A DNA stretch of 64,000 bases from Dendrophyllia cribrosa (Eukaryota > Cnidaria > Anthozoa > Scleractinia > Dendrophylliidae), in NCBI GenBank assembly GCA_024195265.1, contig JAJLRJ010000007.1, positions 29,188,225 through 29,252,224 on the forward strand. Reading direction: 5' to 3'. The notes under the pieces were generated by a model. The model made no database searches. It saw only the letters and a list, made by a program, of their open reading frames with translations, and was not told the origin of the DNA. The first letter of the stretch is position 1; the number at the start of each line of letters is the position of its first letter. Positions 20,618-63,579 of this stretch are shown in pieces. Made by a program: the position numbers and the translations under genes.

Positions 20618-22865
20618 AGCCCAAGGAAAAAATGGAAGTCCGATGAACATTTTTCTGCTCCAAGATGGGAGTTTCAGGTTCCTTTTAATCCCCTGGAAGC
20701 GGTCGACAAAGCCTCGTTGAGACGTGTGCAATGGATTACCGTGGGTGGGACACCTCGTCAGGGGGCAGTTTTTCCCGTGCCTGGAATTCAACAAATTCTA
20801 GATGGTTCTATAGCACCAGGGCTTCTCAATCTGCCTCTTAGAAATCCAGATAACTTTATAGCTGGCCAACTCCATCAACACGTCCATTCTTGGAACTCTA
20901 TTTTAGGAGACTCGCCAACACATCAACTCATTTCCGATTGGATCACCAACAAAGTAGATGTGGAACAGTTCATTGCCCCATTCAGAGGAAAATTTAAAGG
21001 AGTTTTCTATGACTGTCATTTTCCCCCTTCCAAAGTATTCCCCAACAATCCCTGTTGCATGAAATATTCTGCATTCATTACAGAAACTCTTCTTCAACGG
21101 ATTGAGGTCGGGGCAGTTATTGTTTGGGGCCAAGTGGGAAAGGTTGAGCCTCCGTACATTGTGCTCCCGTTGACGGTCGAGCCTTCGAAGCCCCGTTTGT
21201 GCCAAGATGCCAGATTTCTAAATAATTGGATGAGAGATCAGCCTTTCTCGCTAGATAAATTATTAGATGTCACTCGTTATGCGTACAAGGGGTTATTCCT
21301 CACTAAATGTGATGATAAATCAGGATATGACCACATTTTATTAACAGAAGGATCTCGGACATTTTTTTGGCCTTGAATGGGGAGGCTGGTGGTTGGTGAA
21401 CGCTACCTTACCTTTTGGCTGGAAGGAATCTGCGTACATCTATCACTCAACAGGTCTTGCGGTATCTAGTTTCATTCGGAATTCAGGTATCCCCTGTTCC
21501 CTCTATATTGATGACAGATTAAATGGTGAATTAGTGTCTCGCGACGGGCCTTGGTCGGTTCCCCCCATCAAAAGAGATCGCGACTTTAGTCTTAAAGCTG
21601 CTCAAGCTGCGATCTACATTGTTTGCTACCTTCTTATTGTTCTAGGATATTTTCTGAGTCTAGCCAAGTCCGTTTTTCAACCATCTACCCGTATTACCTA
21701 TCTGGGCCTGGTGGTTGACACGTTGGCGCAAGCCTTCTTTCTTCCTCAAGACAAGGTAGTGAAGTTCGCGAAGCTTCGAGAAGCCATTTTGGCCTCTAAA
21801 AATATCGTACAAGTTAAAACCCTTCAACGTTTTCAAGGCAAGTGTATTTCCTTCTCCCTAGCTGTTCCTGGTGCGAAACTCTTTATTAGGAGCATCGCTG
21901 CTGCGATTGCCTCCGCTGGTTCAAACCCTCGAGTCGCCATGTCCCCAGCGTTACGAGAGGAATTAACCCATTGGCGATTTTTGGATACGTGGGAGGAATG
22001 TATCCCATGGCGAAATGAGAAACACCTCACTCTCTCTATGTCCACTGATTCCTCCGGTTTTGCTTGGGGAGGCGTTTTTCAACTCCCAGAGGGTAATCTC
22101 GAGGTCAGGGATTATTGGAATTCCGAAGAAGCTGCCCTTCACATTTCTACAAAAGAAATGTTAGCCCTACACAGGGTTCTTCAATCGTCTCCGGTTCAAC
22201 TAAGGAATTGTAGGGTAGACGTCAATGTTGACAGCCAGATTCTTTTGGATACGTGGTCTAGGGAAGGGAGTAGAAGCCCACAGTTGACTGCCGCAACTAA
22301 AGAGGTATTCCATTTGGTTACCAAGCGCAATATTCAACTGACTTTGCACAAAGTACCCTCGAAGGGAAATATTGCCGATCATCCCTCAAGACGTCTTTCA
22401 CCCTCAGATACAATGTTATCTCTTAGAAGTTGGAAGCGAATCCAAGAAACGTTTGGAGGGGAAGCAGGTCATACACTTGATCTCATGGCCTTGGATTCTA
22501 ACGCGCAGCCGGGTTATGATCGCGCCCCTCTGATTCACTTCACCCCGTTTCCCACGCCTCAATCCGCAGGAGTTAATTTGTTTGCACAAGACCCTACGGC
22601 TTGGAAGGGGAAGGAGAATCCTTACGTTTTTCCCCCTTTCAATCTCATTGGACCAACTCTTCAGTTCCTTCTTTCTTCCGGAATTTCTTTCACCATTGTT
22701 GTGCCTAATTTTCCCGTAAAACCCTTTTGGTGGCCTATTTTATACTCCTCGGCGTCAGACCAGTTTGTCCTGTGTAGGAAGGGAGACTTGCATGCGCTCT
22801 TATGTCCACAGAAAGGTGGCGGTTTTGGGCCGGTCCCTTCTCCGGTGGAACTGTGGGTTTTTCGA
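20618..22865 (+). CDS. Reverse transcriptase-RNase H of the YR retrotransposon (one frameshift)
   Basis: An open frame begins right after a strong acceptor (TTTACTTTTCTAG, AG 20616-20617) and reaches TGA 21374-21376. The continuation from about 21370 in another frame is open to 22877. RT motifs are KPRLCQDARFLN, KCDDKSGYDHILL, ATLPFGW and SLYIDD (the catalytic DD at about 21510). RNase H motifs follow: STDSSGFAWGG (about 22040), the STKEML glutamate (about 22150), DVNVDSQ (about 22222) and GNIADHPSR (about 22366). A C-terminal segment with AQD...NPYVFPPF resembles the methyltransferase-like region reported in DIRS-type proteins. The break sits in a seven-T run (21362-21368), so one extra T explains it. 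It may be decay or an assembly error. Confidence 0.85.
21362..21368 (+). other. Homopolymer frameshift in RT
   Basis: T7 directly between the conserved palm motif (SGYDHILL) and the LPFG motif. The upstream frame ends 6-8 bp later and the downstream frame starts here. Confidence 0.8.
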
Positions 22866-22941
22866 GTAAACAATTAACTGCTAAGACTTGACTTCGCGAT
22901 TATTTTCAACTTATAGTATTCTCTATTTGCCCCTTTTGTAG
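22866..22941 (+). other. Predicted 76-nt intron joining RT-RNase H to the recombinase
   Basis: GTAAAC at 22866 and TTGCCCCTTTTGTAG ending at 22941 are phase-0 splice sites. Splicing removes the stop at 22875-22877 and joins the two frames directly. The recombinase frame has no ATG near its 5' end, which supports expression by splicing. Confidence 0.65.
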
Positions 22942-24285
22942 CCTTTGCCTAGAGTTCCCAAGCTTTTTCAGCCTCAAGTAGCCTGTCCAGTTTGTTCCTA
23001 CGCCAATGACGAAGTTTTCCATTTCTGTCAAAACTGTGGTTACAGGAGGCGCACAGTCATAGCTGACGCCCCTCGAAAGAAAAGGCTTCGGCGCATTGTC
23101 AATGTAGGTGAAATTGAAACCCGTCTTGACTACTTAGCACGCAAACAGGAGGCCACAAGCTACGCTAAACAGAAGTCGGCGTTGGAGTTGGAATTGTCTG
23201 AATTCCTATCTCATTTGCGGCCACCCAAGAACATCCCTTCCGCCCTCCCCATTGATATTGTAAAATTTCTTATCTGGAAGGATGGGGATGGACGTACCAT
23301 TGTGCACAAAACTCACTGTAAGTTTCTCGGCCTTAAGGGGAAGACTTCGTGTGATTGTCCTAGGCATTTAGCGAGAGGAACTGTTGATAGTGTAATTGGG
23401 AAACTTCGATCCATTTTTTCCACCCATGATAGAGTCGGAGACTGGAATGCAGCTCTCGGTATTGGTAACCCTGCCGCAAGTAAAGACGTTAAGGATTACT
23501 TATCAAACATAACAGCTGAACAATTGCAAGCGAGGGTTACGCCTCTTCAGGCAACCCCTTTGTTACTCTCCGATTTAGAGATTTTGTCTTCGCATATTTT
23601 TACTAGTTTATTAAAACGTGTGTTAGAGCCACATCAAGTTTTTCTCTTAGCAAGGGACCAAGCCTTCTTTAAGGTGCTTTTCTTCTCGGGAGATCGTGCC
23701 GCTGATTTAGCACTCGTTAAAACTGAGGAAATTTTACGTTTTCCAGACAACTCAGGTTTCCTCTTTAATCATCCTTGGTCGAAGACCTTGCGCCAAGGTG
23801 ATCAGAATATTTTCGCCTTAAAGAGGGCTGTCAATAAATTAATTTGTCCAGTTCTGGGCATTGAACTTTACATCAAGATTTGTAGTTTATTAGCAATTGA
23901 TGTTACTAAGGGATTTTTGTTTCGCTCATTATCCAAGGAGAAGTATATTGCCGCCGATAAATTTAATTCTTCGGCTGCCCAATCAAGACTAGACGAGTAC
24001 GTTAAGCAGTTAGTCTCTCATTTCAAGGGCAGGAGATTAACTCTGCATGGCTTCAGAAGTGGAGCTGCTGTCTCTCTTGCTCTCTCGCAAGCAAGCTTAA
24101 ATGAAATTATGGATCACGTCGGCTGGAAAACTCCCCAGACGGCTTTGCATTACATCAAATTGAAGGAAGTTATGAATCCAGCTGGTCCAGCAGCAAAATT
24201 GGCCTCTCTCGATAGCGCGGCTCTTGATCTGTATACGAAGTGGAATGAGTTACAAGGTTTTTCTCAAGCTTTTACTGGACTGTAA
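22942..24285 (+). CDS. Tyrosine recombinase of the YR retrotransposon
   Basis: About 447 residues that catalyse integration of the DNA copy in place of a DDE integrase. Near the N-terminus is a zinc ribbon, CPVC...FCQNCG (cysteines about 14, 17, 28, 31 counted from 22945), followed by a basic stretch. The catalytic core shows Arg in GDRAADL (about 251), HGFR (H368/R371), HVGW (H391) and the nucleophile Tyr in ALHYIKL (about 403), so the R-H-R-H-Y set is complete. The frame is intact to TAA 24283-24285. It begins after a good acceptor and lacks a start codon, so it is probably the C-terminal part of a spliced RT-RH-YR polyprotein. Confidence 0.88.
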   Translation, partial: PLPRVPKLFQPQVACPVCSYANDEVFHFCQNCGYRRRTVIADAPRKKRLRRIVNVGEIETRLDYLARKQEATSYAKQKSALELELSEFLSHLRPPKNIPSALPIDIVKFLIWKDGDGRTIVHKTHCKFLGLKGKTSCDCPRHLARGTVDSVIGKLRSIFSTHDRVGDWNAALGIGNPAASKDVKDYLSNITAEQLQARVTPLQATPLLLSDLEILSSHIFTSLLKRVLEPHQVFLLARDQAFFKVLFFSGDRAADLALVKTEEILRFPDNSGFLFNHPWSKTLRQGDQNIFALKRAVNKLICPVLGIELYIKICSLLAIDVTKGFLFRSLSKEKYIAADKFNSSAAQSRLDEYVKQLVSHFKGRRLTLHGFRSGAAVSLALSQASLNEIMDHVGWKTPQTALHYIKLKEVMNPAGPAAKLASLDSAALDLYTKWNELQGFSQAFTGL

Positions 24286-24447
24286 TGTTTTGTATGACCA
24301 GCTTTCCTTGTTTTTTGGGAGTTGTTGTTCGGATTTTAGGGTTTGTTAAGGTATGGGAAGGAATGTAATAAATCATACCTCTTCTCGTCAAGGAGTTACG
24401 TTTTGTGTGATGGTTTTTTCGCAGTTGGTCTAGTGGTTTCTTGCGGA

Positions 24448-24509
24448 GACCGGAGTGATGTGCCCATCCCTTATTAATAACAAAGGATTCAAACGGAATA
24501 TGGTACTAT
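24448..24509 (+). repeat. YR-retrotransposon repeat B1
   Basis: 62 bp, GACCGGAGTGATGTGCCCAT to GGTACTAT. It is the same as B2 at 24782-24843 and is separated from A2 by only TCAA. Confidence 0.9.
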
Positions 24510-24513
24510 TCAA

Positions 24514-24692
24514 AGTCATTTGAATATTCATATTCTGTTGGAATCCGATGATTATGCAATAATTGCACTTCGAATGCCGCCTATCAGTTATTCGGGGTTT
24601 CTCCCACCTTTCTATTGGCCGGTGAAGGTTTAAAGGTTAATTCGGAATCAAGAAAGCGTCTTTTGCAAGTTACCGCAGGAGGGACAGAATTT
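24514..24692 (+). repeat. YR-retrotransposon repeat A2
   Basis: 179-bp near-identical copy of A1, placed between B1 and B2. Confidence 0.9.
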
Positions 24693-24781
24693 TCGACCCA
24701 CCCAGCCCTCCCCGCATCTTCGGGTAGCGCTGCGCCAAATAAATACTGAATCCTTCGTCGCTCCGCGTCGTCTCTCACTTC

Positions 24782-24843
24782 GACCGGAGTGATGTGCCCA
24801 TCCCTTATTAATAACAAAGGATTCAAACGGAATATGGTACTAT
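24782..24843 (+). repeat. YR-retrotransposon terminal repeat B2
   Basis: 62-bp copy of B1 that ends the element at GGTACTAT. The flanking AAAGCG is unrelated to the sequence left of A1, and no clear target duplication is seen, as expected for tyrosine-recombinase integration. Confidence 0.88.
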
Positions 24844-25780
24844 AAAGCGTAACGAATGGAAGGTAAAATTACAGCCTTGACTGAGACAAACTTCAACTCT
24901 CTACAAGTTGAATGGCTTATTAAGTTACAACTCTCTCTGCTATAATGAGCTTGGATCCTGAAAGTTGAAATCAAGCAAAGAAAAAACTAAAATAGCTGGG
25001 CCCAGCGTGACATTAATAGCAGAAAAGACATTCACGGCCAAAGATCATTTCAGATCCTGTCATGCCCAGTCAGTTTCAGAGAGAAAAGTAAGAGAAATTT
25101 AAACCTTTCCTACATAAAAATCTCCATGCCAATATTAATGGCGAAAAAAACACACCAACCGCCAGGCAAAAAAGGACGCTAAAATGAGGTCAAAATCTAC
25201 AAGCGCAGCACCACGGGGAAACCACAACCGACAGACTTGACCTCTAGTCCGTTGCACGCGGCTTTTGAAAGGTTTTAACACTCAGTCTAAACCAAAATCC
25301 TCCTTAGCAAACGGCTAAATGTAGAATACCCGTTCAAAACATATAGAAGGAGCAAATGGGATTAAAAACATGAGGTAAGAGCTTGCCACTGAACCCAATT
25401 TTACACACTATTCTCGAGATATATTATATAGTAAGAAAATGTTATGCTTTTGAAAATGAAAAACAAAACAGCTATATCTTTCTGAATGGTATTTTGCCTG
25501 TTAATATCACGTTCATGTTAGACTATTTCTGAGTTTTATTTACATGTATGTCTTTCTATTGTAATGAATGCTACAATGTACTATCACGTTTCTGTTGGTC
25601 GTTTTTCCAAAATTAAAAAGTGTCTGCGGTCCATGTTTATTTTTCCTGTATTGTACAAAAGAAGTTATTTATGGAAAACTTTAGTTCAAATTTATTTTAA
25701 AATATAAAGGTAAAGGTAACCTTAGAGTACAATAATGTAAAATGCCAAAGCAATAATCGCAATTATTTTTATCCAAGCTA
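24844..25780. other. Intergenic, nothing recognised
   Basis: No coding exon, RNA gene or terminal-repeat element could be supported. Confidence 0.5.
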
Positions 25781-25956
25781 TGGAGTGTTTTCACATGACG
25801 TCGCGGCGGCCATGTTGGTGTCCCAAAGCAATAAAACGGCGGCCATATTGGTGTCCCAAGCTAATCCTGTGGGGATTGAACTTTTTTCTTATGCAAACAC
25901 TTTGTTTTGTTCAAATAAATTAGCATAGCTGCAGACCACGTGAGTGAAAACACTCC
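25781..25956. mobile_element. 176-bp MITE, TGGAGTGTTTTCAC termini
   Basis: Perfect 14-bp terminal inverted repeats TGGAGTGTTTTCAC / GTGAAAACACTCCA. An internal GGCGGCCAT.TTGGTGTCCC is repeated twice (about 25805 and 25842). Confidence 0.8.
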
Positions 25957-26392
25957 ACAAAGACAGACAACAGTTATTCTTTCATAGCCAGCATTATATA
26001 TGCTGTAGGTAAAATCTGGTCTCCGAGGTTAAAGCAGTATTCAACCTGATTTCATCTGAAATTCCTTTGTTTCCTAACCCTAATAATGAATAAATAGTGC
26101 CTAGGAGACAAAGGAAATTCTGGTTTAAATTGAGAATGGATTTTAGCTGCAACATATACACCACACATAGCACTGAAATGTTAGTCATTTGACTGTACTT
26201 TGATTTACAAAGTGTACAGAAGGTGACAAACAAATTTCAATGCATTGGCATGAAAAGACCTTGGTAAGATTTTTTCTTTCTTGCTGAAGATCAGTGTAGG
26301 AATTTTTTTCCCTAGGTATTTCCTTGCAATATTTTTTTCCCTCAAAATGAGTCTGCAGGATATTTTTTTCTGAAATCACCCAAACTTATTAA
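25957..26392. other. Intergenic, nothing recognised
   Basis: AT-rich. The short minus-strand frames here (60-80 codons) have no recognisable domain. Confidence 0.5.
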
Positions 26393-26612
26393 CCCGGTGA
26401 CCCCCATTTTTTTACGTGAAAACGTTTGGCACTTAAAGAGGAAAGTGTAAAATTATTTTAAAAAAATTCCTTAGAGCAGATTTTTTGTGAACGTAAAAAA
26501 AGACAATTTGTGAGTGGTGAAAAATTCCTTGCGCAGAATTTTTTTAAATTTTGTCTGACTTTTCCTCTTGATAAGGCAAAAATATTGAAACAATAAAAAT
26601 TGGGTCACCGGG
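26393..26612. mobile_element. 220-bp MITE, CCCGGTGACCC termini
   Basis: The ends CCCGGTGACCCCCATTTTTT and AAAAATTGGGTCACCGGG are inverted copies. The interior is A/T-rich with two TTCCTT(A/G)GAGCAGA-type words. Confidence 0.75.
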
Positions 26613-26728
26613 CTTGTTCACTTGTGAAAGCCTTCGTGAGTTTCACAATATCCACGCGTGAACTTACGCAATTCAAAATCTGGATTTTACAAGATCGACA
26701 TTTACTCATGCTCAGTCAGGATTACGGC

Positions 26729-26883
26729 TAGACTGCAAAACAGTCGGGTTTTTTTTTTCGCTGGCTCGCTCGCAAAGGCGCGAAGCGCCGAAAGCGTCTG
26801 TCACACTCGCTCCAGACCTTTCGTTCAAGGACCGCGCGCATTGGTATGACCAACGCAAATAATACGACTGTTTTGCAGTCTAG
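26729..26883. mobile_element. 155-bp MITE, TAGACTGCAAAACAGTCG termini
   Basis: TAGACTGCAAAACAGTCG and the inverse CGACTGTTTTGCAGTCTA form 18-bp perfect ends around a GC-rich core with a GGCGCGAAGCGCC palindrome. Confidence 0.85.
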
Positions 26884-27198
26884 ATAACCGCTGACGTTTG
26901 CGTGTGTACGCGCGGACACCTACAGACCACATTGTGCGATCGATCACATTCGCTCTTATTATTCACGGTTTCTTATTGTTCACAAGAAAACAAGAGGCTC
27001 CAAGCAGCCTATACTCATGCGCATGCGTAAGAAAGTTTTACGATATATTTTAAACATGAGATAAGATGTCCGATATGGAGAAGAGTTACTCCTTTCATTC
27101 AGTCATCGTTCCCGCAAACCACGTTGTTTACTATTGAATGTTTTGTAAATGAAGACTGCACCACAATGAAGCCAGTGATTCGTCTAAGTCTTATATAT
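26884..27198. other. Intergenic, nothing recognised
   Basis: No supportable feature between two MITEs. Confidence 0.5.
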
Positions 27199-27352
27199 AC
27201 CTAATTCAAAAAAGGTTGCTTTGGTCATTGGTAATTGGGCAGCTATTGTTTGGCGGTCACTCAAGCGAAGCATTGCATTGTGTTCCGTATGCCAAATGCC
27301 AATTTCCAATTACCAATGACCAACTGCCAAAGCAACCTTTATTGAATTAGGT
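27199..27352. mobile_element. 154-bp MITE, ACCTAATTCAA termini
   Basis: ACCTAATTCAA.AAAGGTTGCT and its inverse at the right end form arms of about 45 bp that include TTGGTCATTGGTAATTGG. It is a near-complete hairpin. Confidence 0.82.
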
Positions 27353-28941
27353 GTATACCTAACGTGAACATTAGTAACCTATTACACAAGGCCCTCCACT
27401 CATACCTATTGATTGGGGGAAGTTGAGCGGAGCGCCCTGAAGGGGAGATTAGGCTGTAGGTTGCAATTGACGGGCTTTCACGAATTTTCCAGCGATGGGG
27501 CTGGGTGGGTGGGCCGTTATCTTGCTCTCCGTCAATGACTCATCTTGCGAAATGGGAAGGACAAAGCAGATCCAAGTCCTTTTATAACCATTTGATGGTC
27601 CCCTGGGATCATAGCCATTATTCCGGCAAGGCTCGTGGCAATTTATTATTGATCATCTCTCTATTTCATTATCGGTATTCCATTTGAGTGCCTTGTGAAT
27701 AGTAATGTATAAAGTAGGGTTGTTGGAAACGCTGTCGTGACGCTTCAGTAATGCTGTTTTACCGGAAGTGAGAGTAGCCGGAAGTCTCTAAACAGTAAGT
27801 GTAAATGGCAAAGCTATGAACCGGAAGTGCACAATTTAAAATTTGCATGCAAAATCGTGACAAAAAATAATAATATACCCAGGTCCAATGAAATTAGAGG
27901 TTGTTAAGAGCTGCGTGGTACCGATTAAAGGAGGAAGTGAAAATTTGCATATCTGTCTCCGTATACTATATCTCGTTCAACGCTTTGCGTATTCACGAGA
28001 TGAAAACTAACACCCATATATTGTGTCCTTAACAGATTCTTGGGCTGGACTGAAAGCCAGACTCAGTTGGAGTCATATCTAGCCCCAGTCTGCCGCATTG
28101 GATATGGTAAATTAACTCAGCTAACAGACGAACACAATAAACTGAACAGTTTCATTAAATACCAATATTTCTTTATTCAAATATTTTTACACTTGCACAG
28201 TATTTCATTTTCCAGCAGTCAAACAAAGCTGATAACTCTACAAAATTATCATTGGTTTTTGGATTTCAAGGACTTGACTGTCAGTCAGTATGGATTTTTT
28301 TAGCAGTCTTTTGTTTGAGTAATGGACTCTAGTCAATACAACAAAAATCTTTTAGAACCAAACGAGGCGATATATCAGCTTCCTGCCATATCAGCATTGA
28401 TCATTTGCTTTAATATATGACAGGCCACATAAAGTTAAGCTGTACAGCCAGGCCAACAGGTAATCATTCTATGCTTGCCCTTACTTTATTTAATGAATTC
28501 GTCATCTCAGTACTGGCAAGTAAATTTATTTATTTTTTAATTTAATTTGTATTGTAATTATAATTACCTACGATCAAGATTATTCATTGCATATTAAACG
28601 TTTCTAACTACATAATTATGATACACATGATCGTAATAATGACCAATAATAAAAAGGTATTAAGATCGACACAAACAAAACTTCAGATGTCTTTTTGCGA
28701 AAACAGCTCAAACAACTGAAAATATTTTATTATCGTTACAGCCCCGAAGGCCTGGTTACTAAGGTACCTTGATAGTCCGGGTTTAAAAACGTCGACTTTT
28801 TGACACTTATGCGTTTCTCGTTGTTGTTTTTTTCGACCTGAATTATGTGTTCAAAGTTACCCCTTCAGTTATTGTGCTGTAGTCTCAAGCACTCAAGTAC
28901 TTTCCGATGATATTCATGTGCTTGTGGATGAAATTCAAGGT
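27353..28941. other. Intergenic between MITEs; likely holds the integrin 3' UTR end
   Basis: A partial copy of the GCAGCTCTTA MITE right end lies at about 27879-27920. The rest has no gene. Several TTTATT words (28175, 28483, 28728), read on the minus strand, could serve as polyadenylation signals for the integrin beta gene that ends at 29546. None is decisive. Confidence 0.4.
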
Positions 28942-29081
28942 ACGCAGCTCTTACAAGGTCTTTTCTGATTGGCTGAGAAAACAAAAGAACAAACAACACA
29001 ACAATGGACCCTAGCTCTGAAAACAATAGAACTGCGTGATACCCAGGTCCAATGAAATTAGAGGTTATTAAGAGCTGTGTG
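28942..29081. mobile_element. ~140-bp MITE with GCAGCTCTTA termini, copy B
   Basis: Left end ACGCAGCTCTTACAAGGTC and right end TTATTAAGAGCTGTGTGG, with an interior (AACAAACAACACAACAATGG) shared with 16491-16643. Confidence 0.75.
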
Positions 29082-29545
29082 GCTACTGCGGAGACTGGAC
29101 AATAAAACAAAGAAAACAGACGGCGTAATCACAGCCTGAAAATAAGTAAAAAACATTACTGCTCCTCACAATATAATTTGTTTGGCTTTTATAATATGGC
29201 GCACTCCGTTAGAATTGCTAGTCAGCTTTCAACGAGGATTTAAACATATGTGCATAAACATCTTTATATTGTTAGTTTTCGAAAATTTATGGAGGTTTTC
29301 TGCTAATGATAATGGATTACATAAGCATAGCAAACAACTGTGGATCCACGAGGCGCTGGCTTAAATTATTTTTACACCAACAAACTATTATGACCGTGCG
29401 GGCCTGGATTAAGGCGCACCAGCAAATCTTTAGTCTGTCCTGCTCTTATTATGAACAATGAGCACCCAGTACACTATACAGTTATTGTAAAACAAAAAAA
29501 GAGACATTATAACTAGCTGATTATGATGATTTCAGTGTGTGCGGC

Positions 29546-61642
<32,097 letters not shown>

Positions 61643-62390
61643 CTACAAAACACACAATATTTTGACCAGTTAATGCCTTCATCCTGCTTTTTTATGCAAC
61701 ACAGTCAGCACACTGATAGGTGAAGTGATATTATTATCATTCAAAATATTTTGATTCCCTTCCATTTTGACAGCAAAATACTGCAGATGAAAAAGAGGCT
61801 CTTCGTACACCTTATGATGCAAAACTGTTTCTCTGCAAATGATAATCTTTTTTTTCACCATACACTATGGCAGCTAGTTTTTTAACATTTTCTGAAAATG
61901 ATAACATAATTATTTACTTGACCAAAAAACAGTGAAACTTAAATAAAGAGGGCTACTATATTTTTTTAAAAGAAAGCAAATTAACATTTATAGTTGAATC
62001 CCAATAACTCAAACCTCCAAGGGAAATCAGAAAACGTTCGAGTTAGCAGGAGTTTGAGGTATCGGGAGTTGGGGGCAATTAAATGACCGGAAATTAGGCA
62101 ATACTATAAACTGAGTAAGTAAACTGAGTAAGTAAGTAAGTGAGTAAACAGTTACTGCCGTAAATCCGTCTGCATTCGCAGGTTACAGGCAACCTGACAC
62201 GCTTGGACAAGTCCGCAAGCGAATTGCTCGTCATATTAATTTGTAAGACATTTCTTTCTTCTTCACAGCGAACTTCGGCTGAGAAAAGTACTAATTAAAA
62301 ATGGGTTTGCCATGACTTTGTCGCAACCTCTCGATGACCAATGTTGCGAGTAATTTCGAGACTGAATGTAAACATTGTCGCAAAGAAGTC
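61643..62390. other. Intron sequence, nothing decisive
   Basis: GTTCGAGTTAGCAGGAGTTT (62036) resembles a common repeat end. (GTAAGTAA)n occurs near 62110-62150. No exon of the integrin N-terminal half was found here. Confidence 0.4.
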
Positions 62391-62399
62391 TAATTTAAT

Positions 62400-62960
62400 A
62401 AACTCATGCCTCCGTGACCGGCAGTCTGAAATGTTTCCAATTTCAAGTCAATCTTCTCAATGTATTTGATTTATACTATGCTATCCTTGTTTAGACCGCT
62501 GAGACGTTTACAATTACAGCCGTCAATTTGTAGAGTGCTGAGCAGTCAGAAAAATTCGCACTATGCAAATCTTGGCATCACAAACATTTTATAAGAGCAG
62601 TCAGAAAAATTTGCACTAAAATTGATGGCTATAATCGTAAACGTCACAGCGGTCTAAACAAGGATAGCATAGAATAAATCGAATACATTGAGTAGTTTGA
62701 CTCGAAATTAATAAAATTACAGTCTGCTGGTCACAGAGTATTTTGGAATTCGTGTCCAGAAGCTCGCGCATACATGTAAACATTTTTTGTCTGATGATGC
62801 CGAGATTTGCATGTGTCGAGAGGTCAGAATTTGACGGCTATAATCGTAAACGTCTTAGCGGTCAAAACAAGGATAGCATATTTTGTATAAATCAAATTCA
62901 TCGAGTAGATTGACTCGAAATTGGAAACATTTCAGGCTGCCGGTCATGGTGTATTTTAAA
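62400..62960. repeat. One inverted and two direct copies of a ~130-bp block
   Basis: The block GTAAACGTC..AGCGGTC.AAA, CAAGGATAGCATA, TTGACTCGAAATT and CAG.CTGC.GGTCA occurs on the plus strand at about 62630-62740 and about 62830-62950. It occurs inverted at about 62410-62520. The pair around 62570 could fold. Confidence 0.75.
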
Positions 62961-63004
62961 TAGCTGAGAGTAAATAAACTGCTGTAAATCCATCTGCATT
63001 CGCA

Positions 63005-63230
63005 GATCATTCATTCATTTTATTTTGCCATTAACCACATTAAAAAATATATAATAATAATAATAAATTTACAATACACTAGAAATTTATAATAACTTAA
63101 AAGACGATAGACTACAAAATGTTTAAGGTGGTAGTGACAAGGAAGCCTATATAGAAGCCGGGGGCTTATGAACTATAGGCTTCCTGATCACAGATCACAG
63201 GAAACTTGACACGCTTAGAGTCAATTTAAA
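63005..63230 (-). mobile_element. Probable LINE 3'-end fragment, reverse orientation
   Basis: Starts (plus strand) ATTCATTCATTTTATTTTGC, then AT-rich sequence with (AAT)n and GAAGCC...GGGGGCTT near the inner end. Layout is similar to the retroposon at 18927-19129. Confidence 0.4.
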
Positions 63231-63579
63231 AAAAGCTACAAACGCAAGTCTACAACATATACAAATGATCAAAAGCTAGTTTTGTAAGGACTGTGATTCC
63301 TTCTACGTGATTTAAACAATAAAGTGACCTTTGAAGGTTTCTAACAGTGAATTATCATTTGAAAAGTTGGAAGGTTAGAAACAATAGGCACCGCGAAATG
63401 AAGCTCTGCTTGGCTTTGTCAACATTTAGTGGTGGAAAGATTATTAAAATACAGATGTCCCTGGTTGCTGTTCATCCACACTACACTGTTCAAGATCTGT
63501 CTCTTGTGGTATCAAAATGGTTACTTGTTTAACATTGAATGAGTTCTGCTGGAGTCCGTAAACAGGTAAGTTTTATTTC

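Larger units (their letters stand above)
17724..24843 (+). mobile_element. Tyrosine-recombinase retrotransposon (DIRS order, PAT/Ngaro-like) with split direct repeats
   Basis: A 7.1-kb element with termini A1 (17724-17902) and B2 (24782-24843). The second copies B1 (24448-24509) and A2 (24514-24692) lie side by side inside its 3' end, giving the A1-ORFs-B1-A2-B2 arrangement of split-direct-repeat YR elements. Coding parts in order are gag with a CCHC knuckle, RT with RNase H, and a tyrosine recombinase with a zinc ribbon. No LTR or integrase is present. The two A copies differ at only about one position in 179, and the B copies look identical, so the copy is young. One frameshift in RT and the inflated gag intron are its visible defects. 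Confidence 0.88.

Noticed and set aside
20903..21205. 100-codon minus-strand frame
   Set aside because: Shadow of the RT coding sequence on the opposite strand.
24448..24843. LTR of an LTR retrotransposon
   Set aside because: The repeats are split and interleaved (B1-A2-B2 with A1 at the far end), and the element encodes a tyrosine recombinase, not a DDE integrase.
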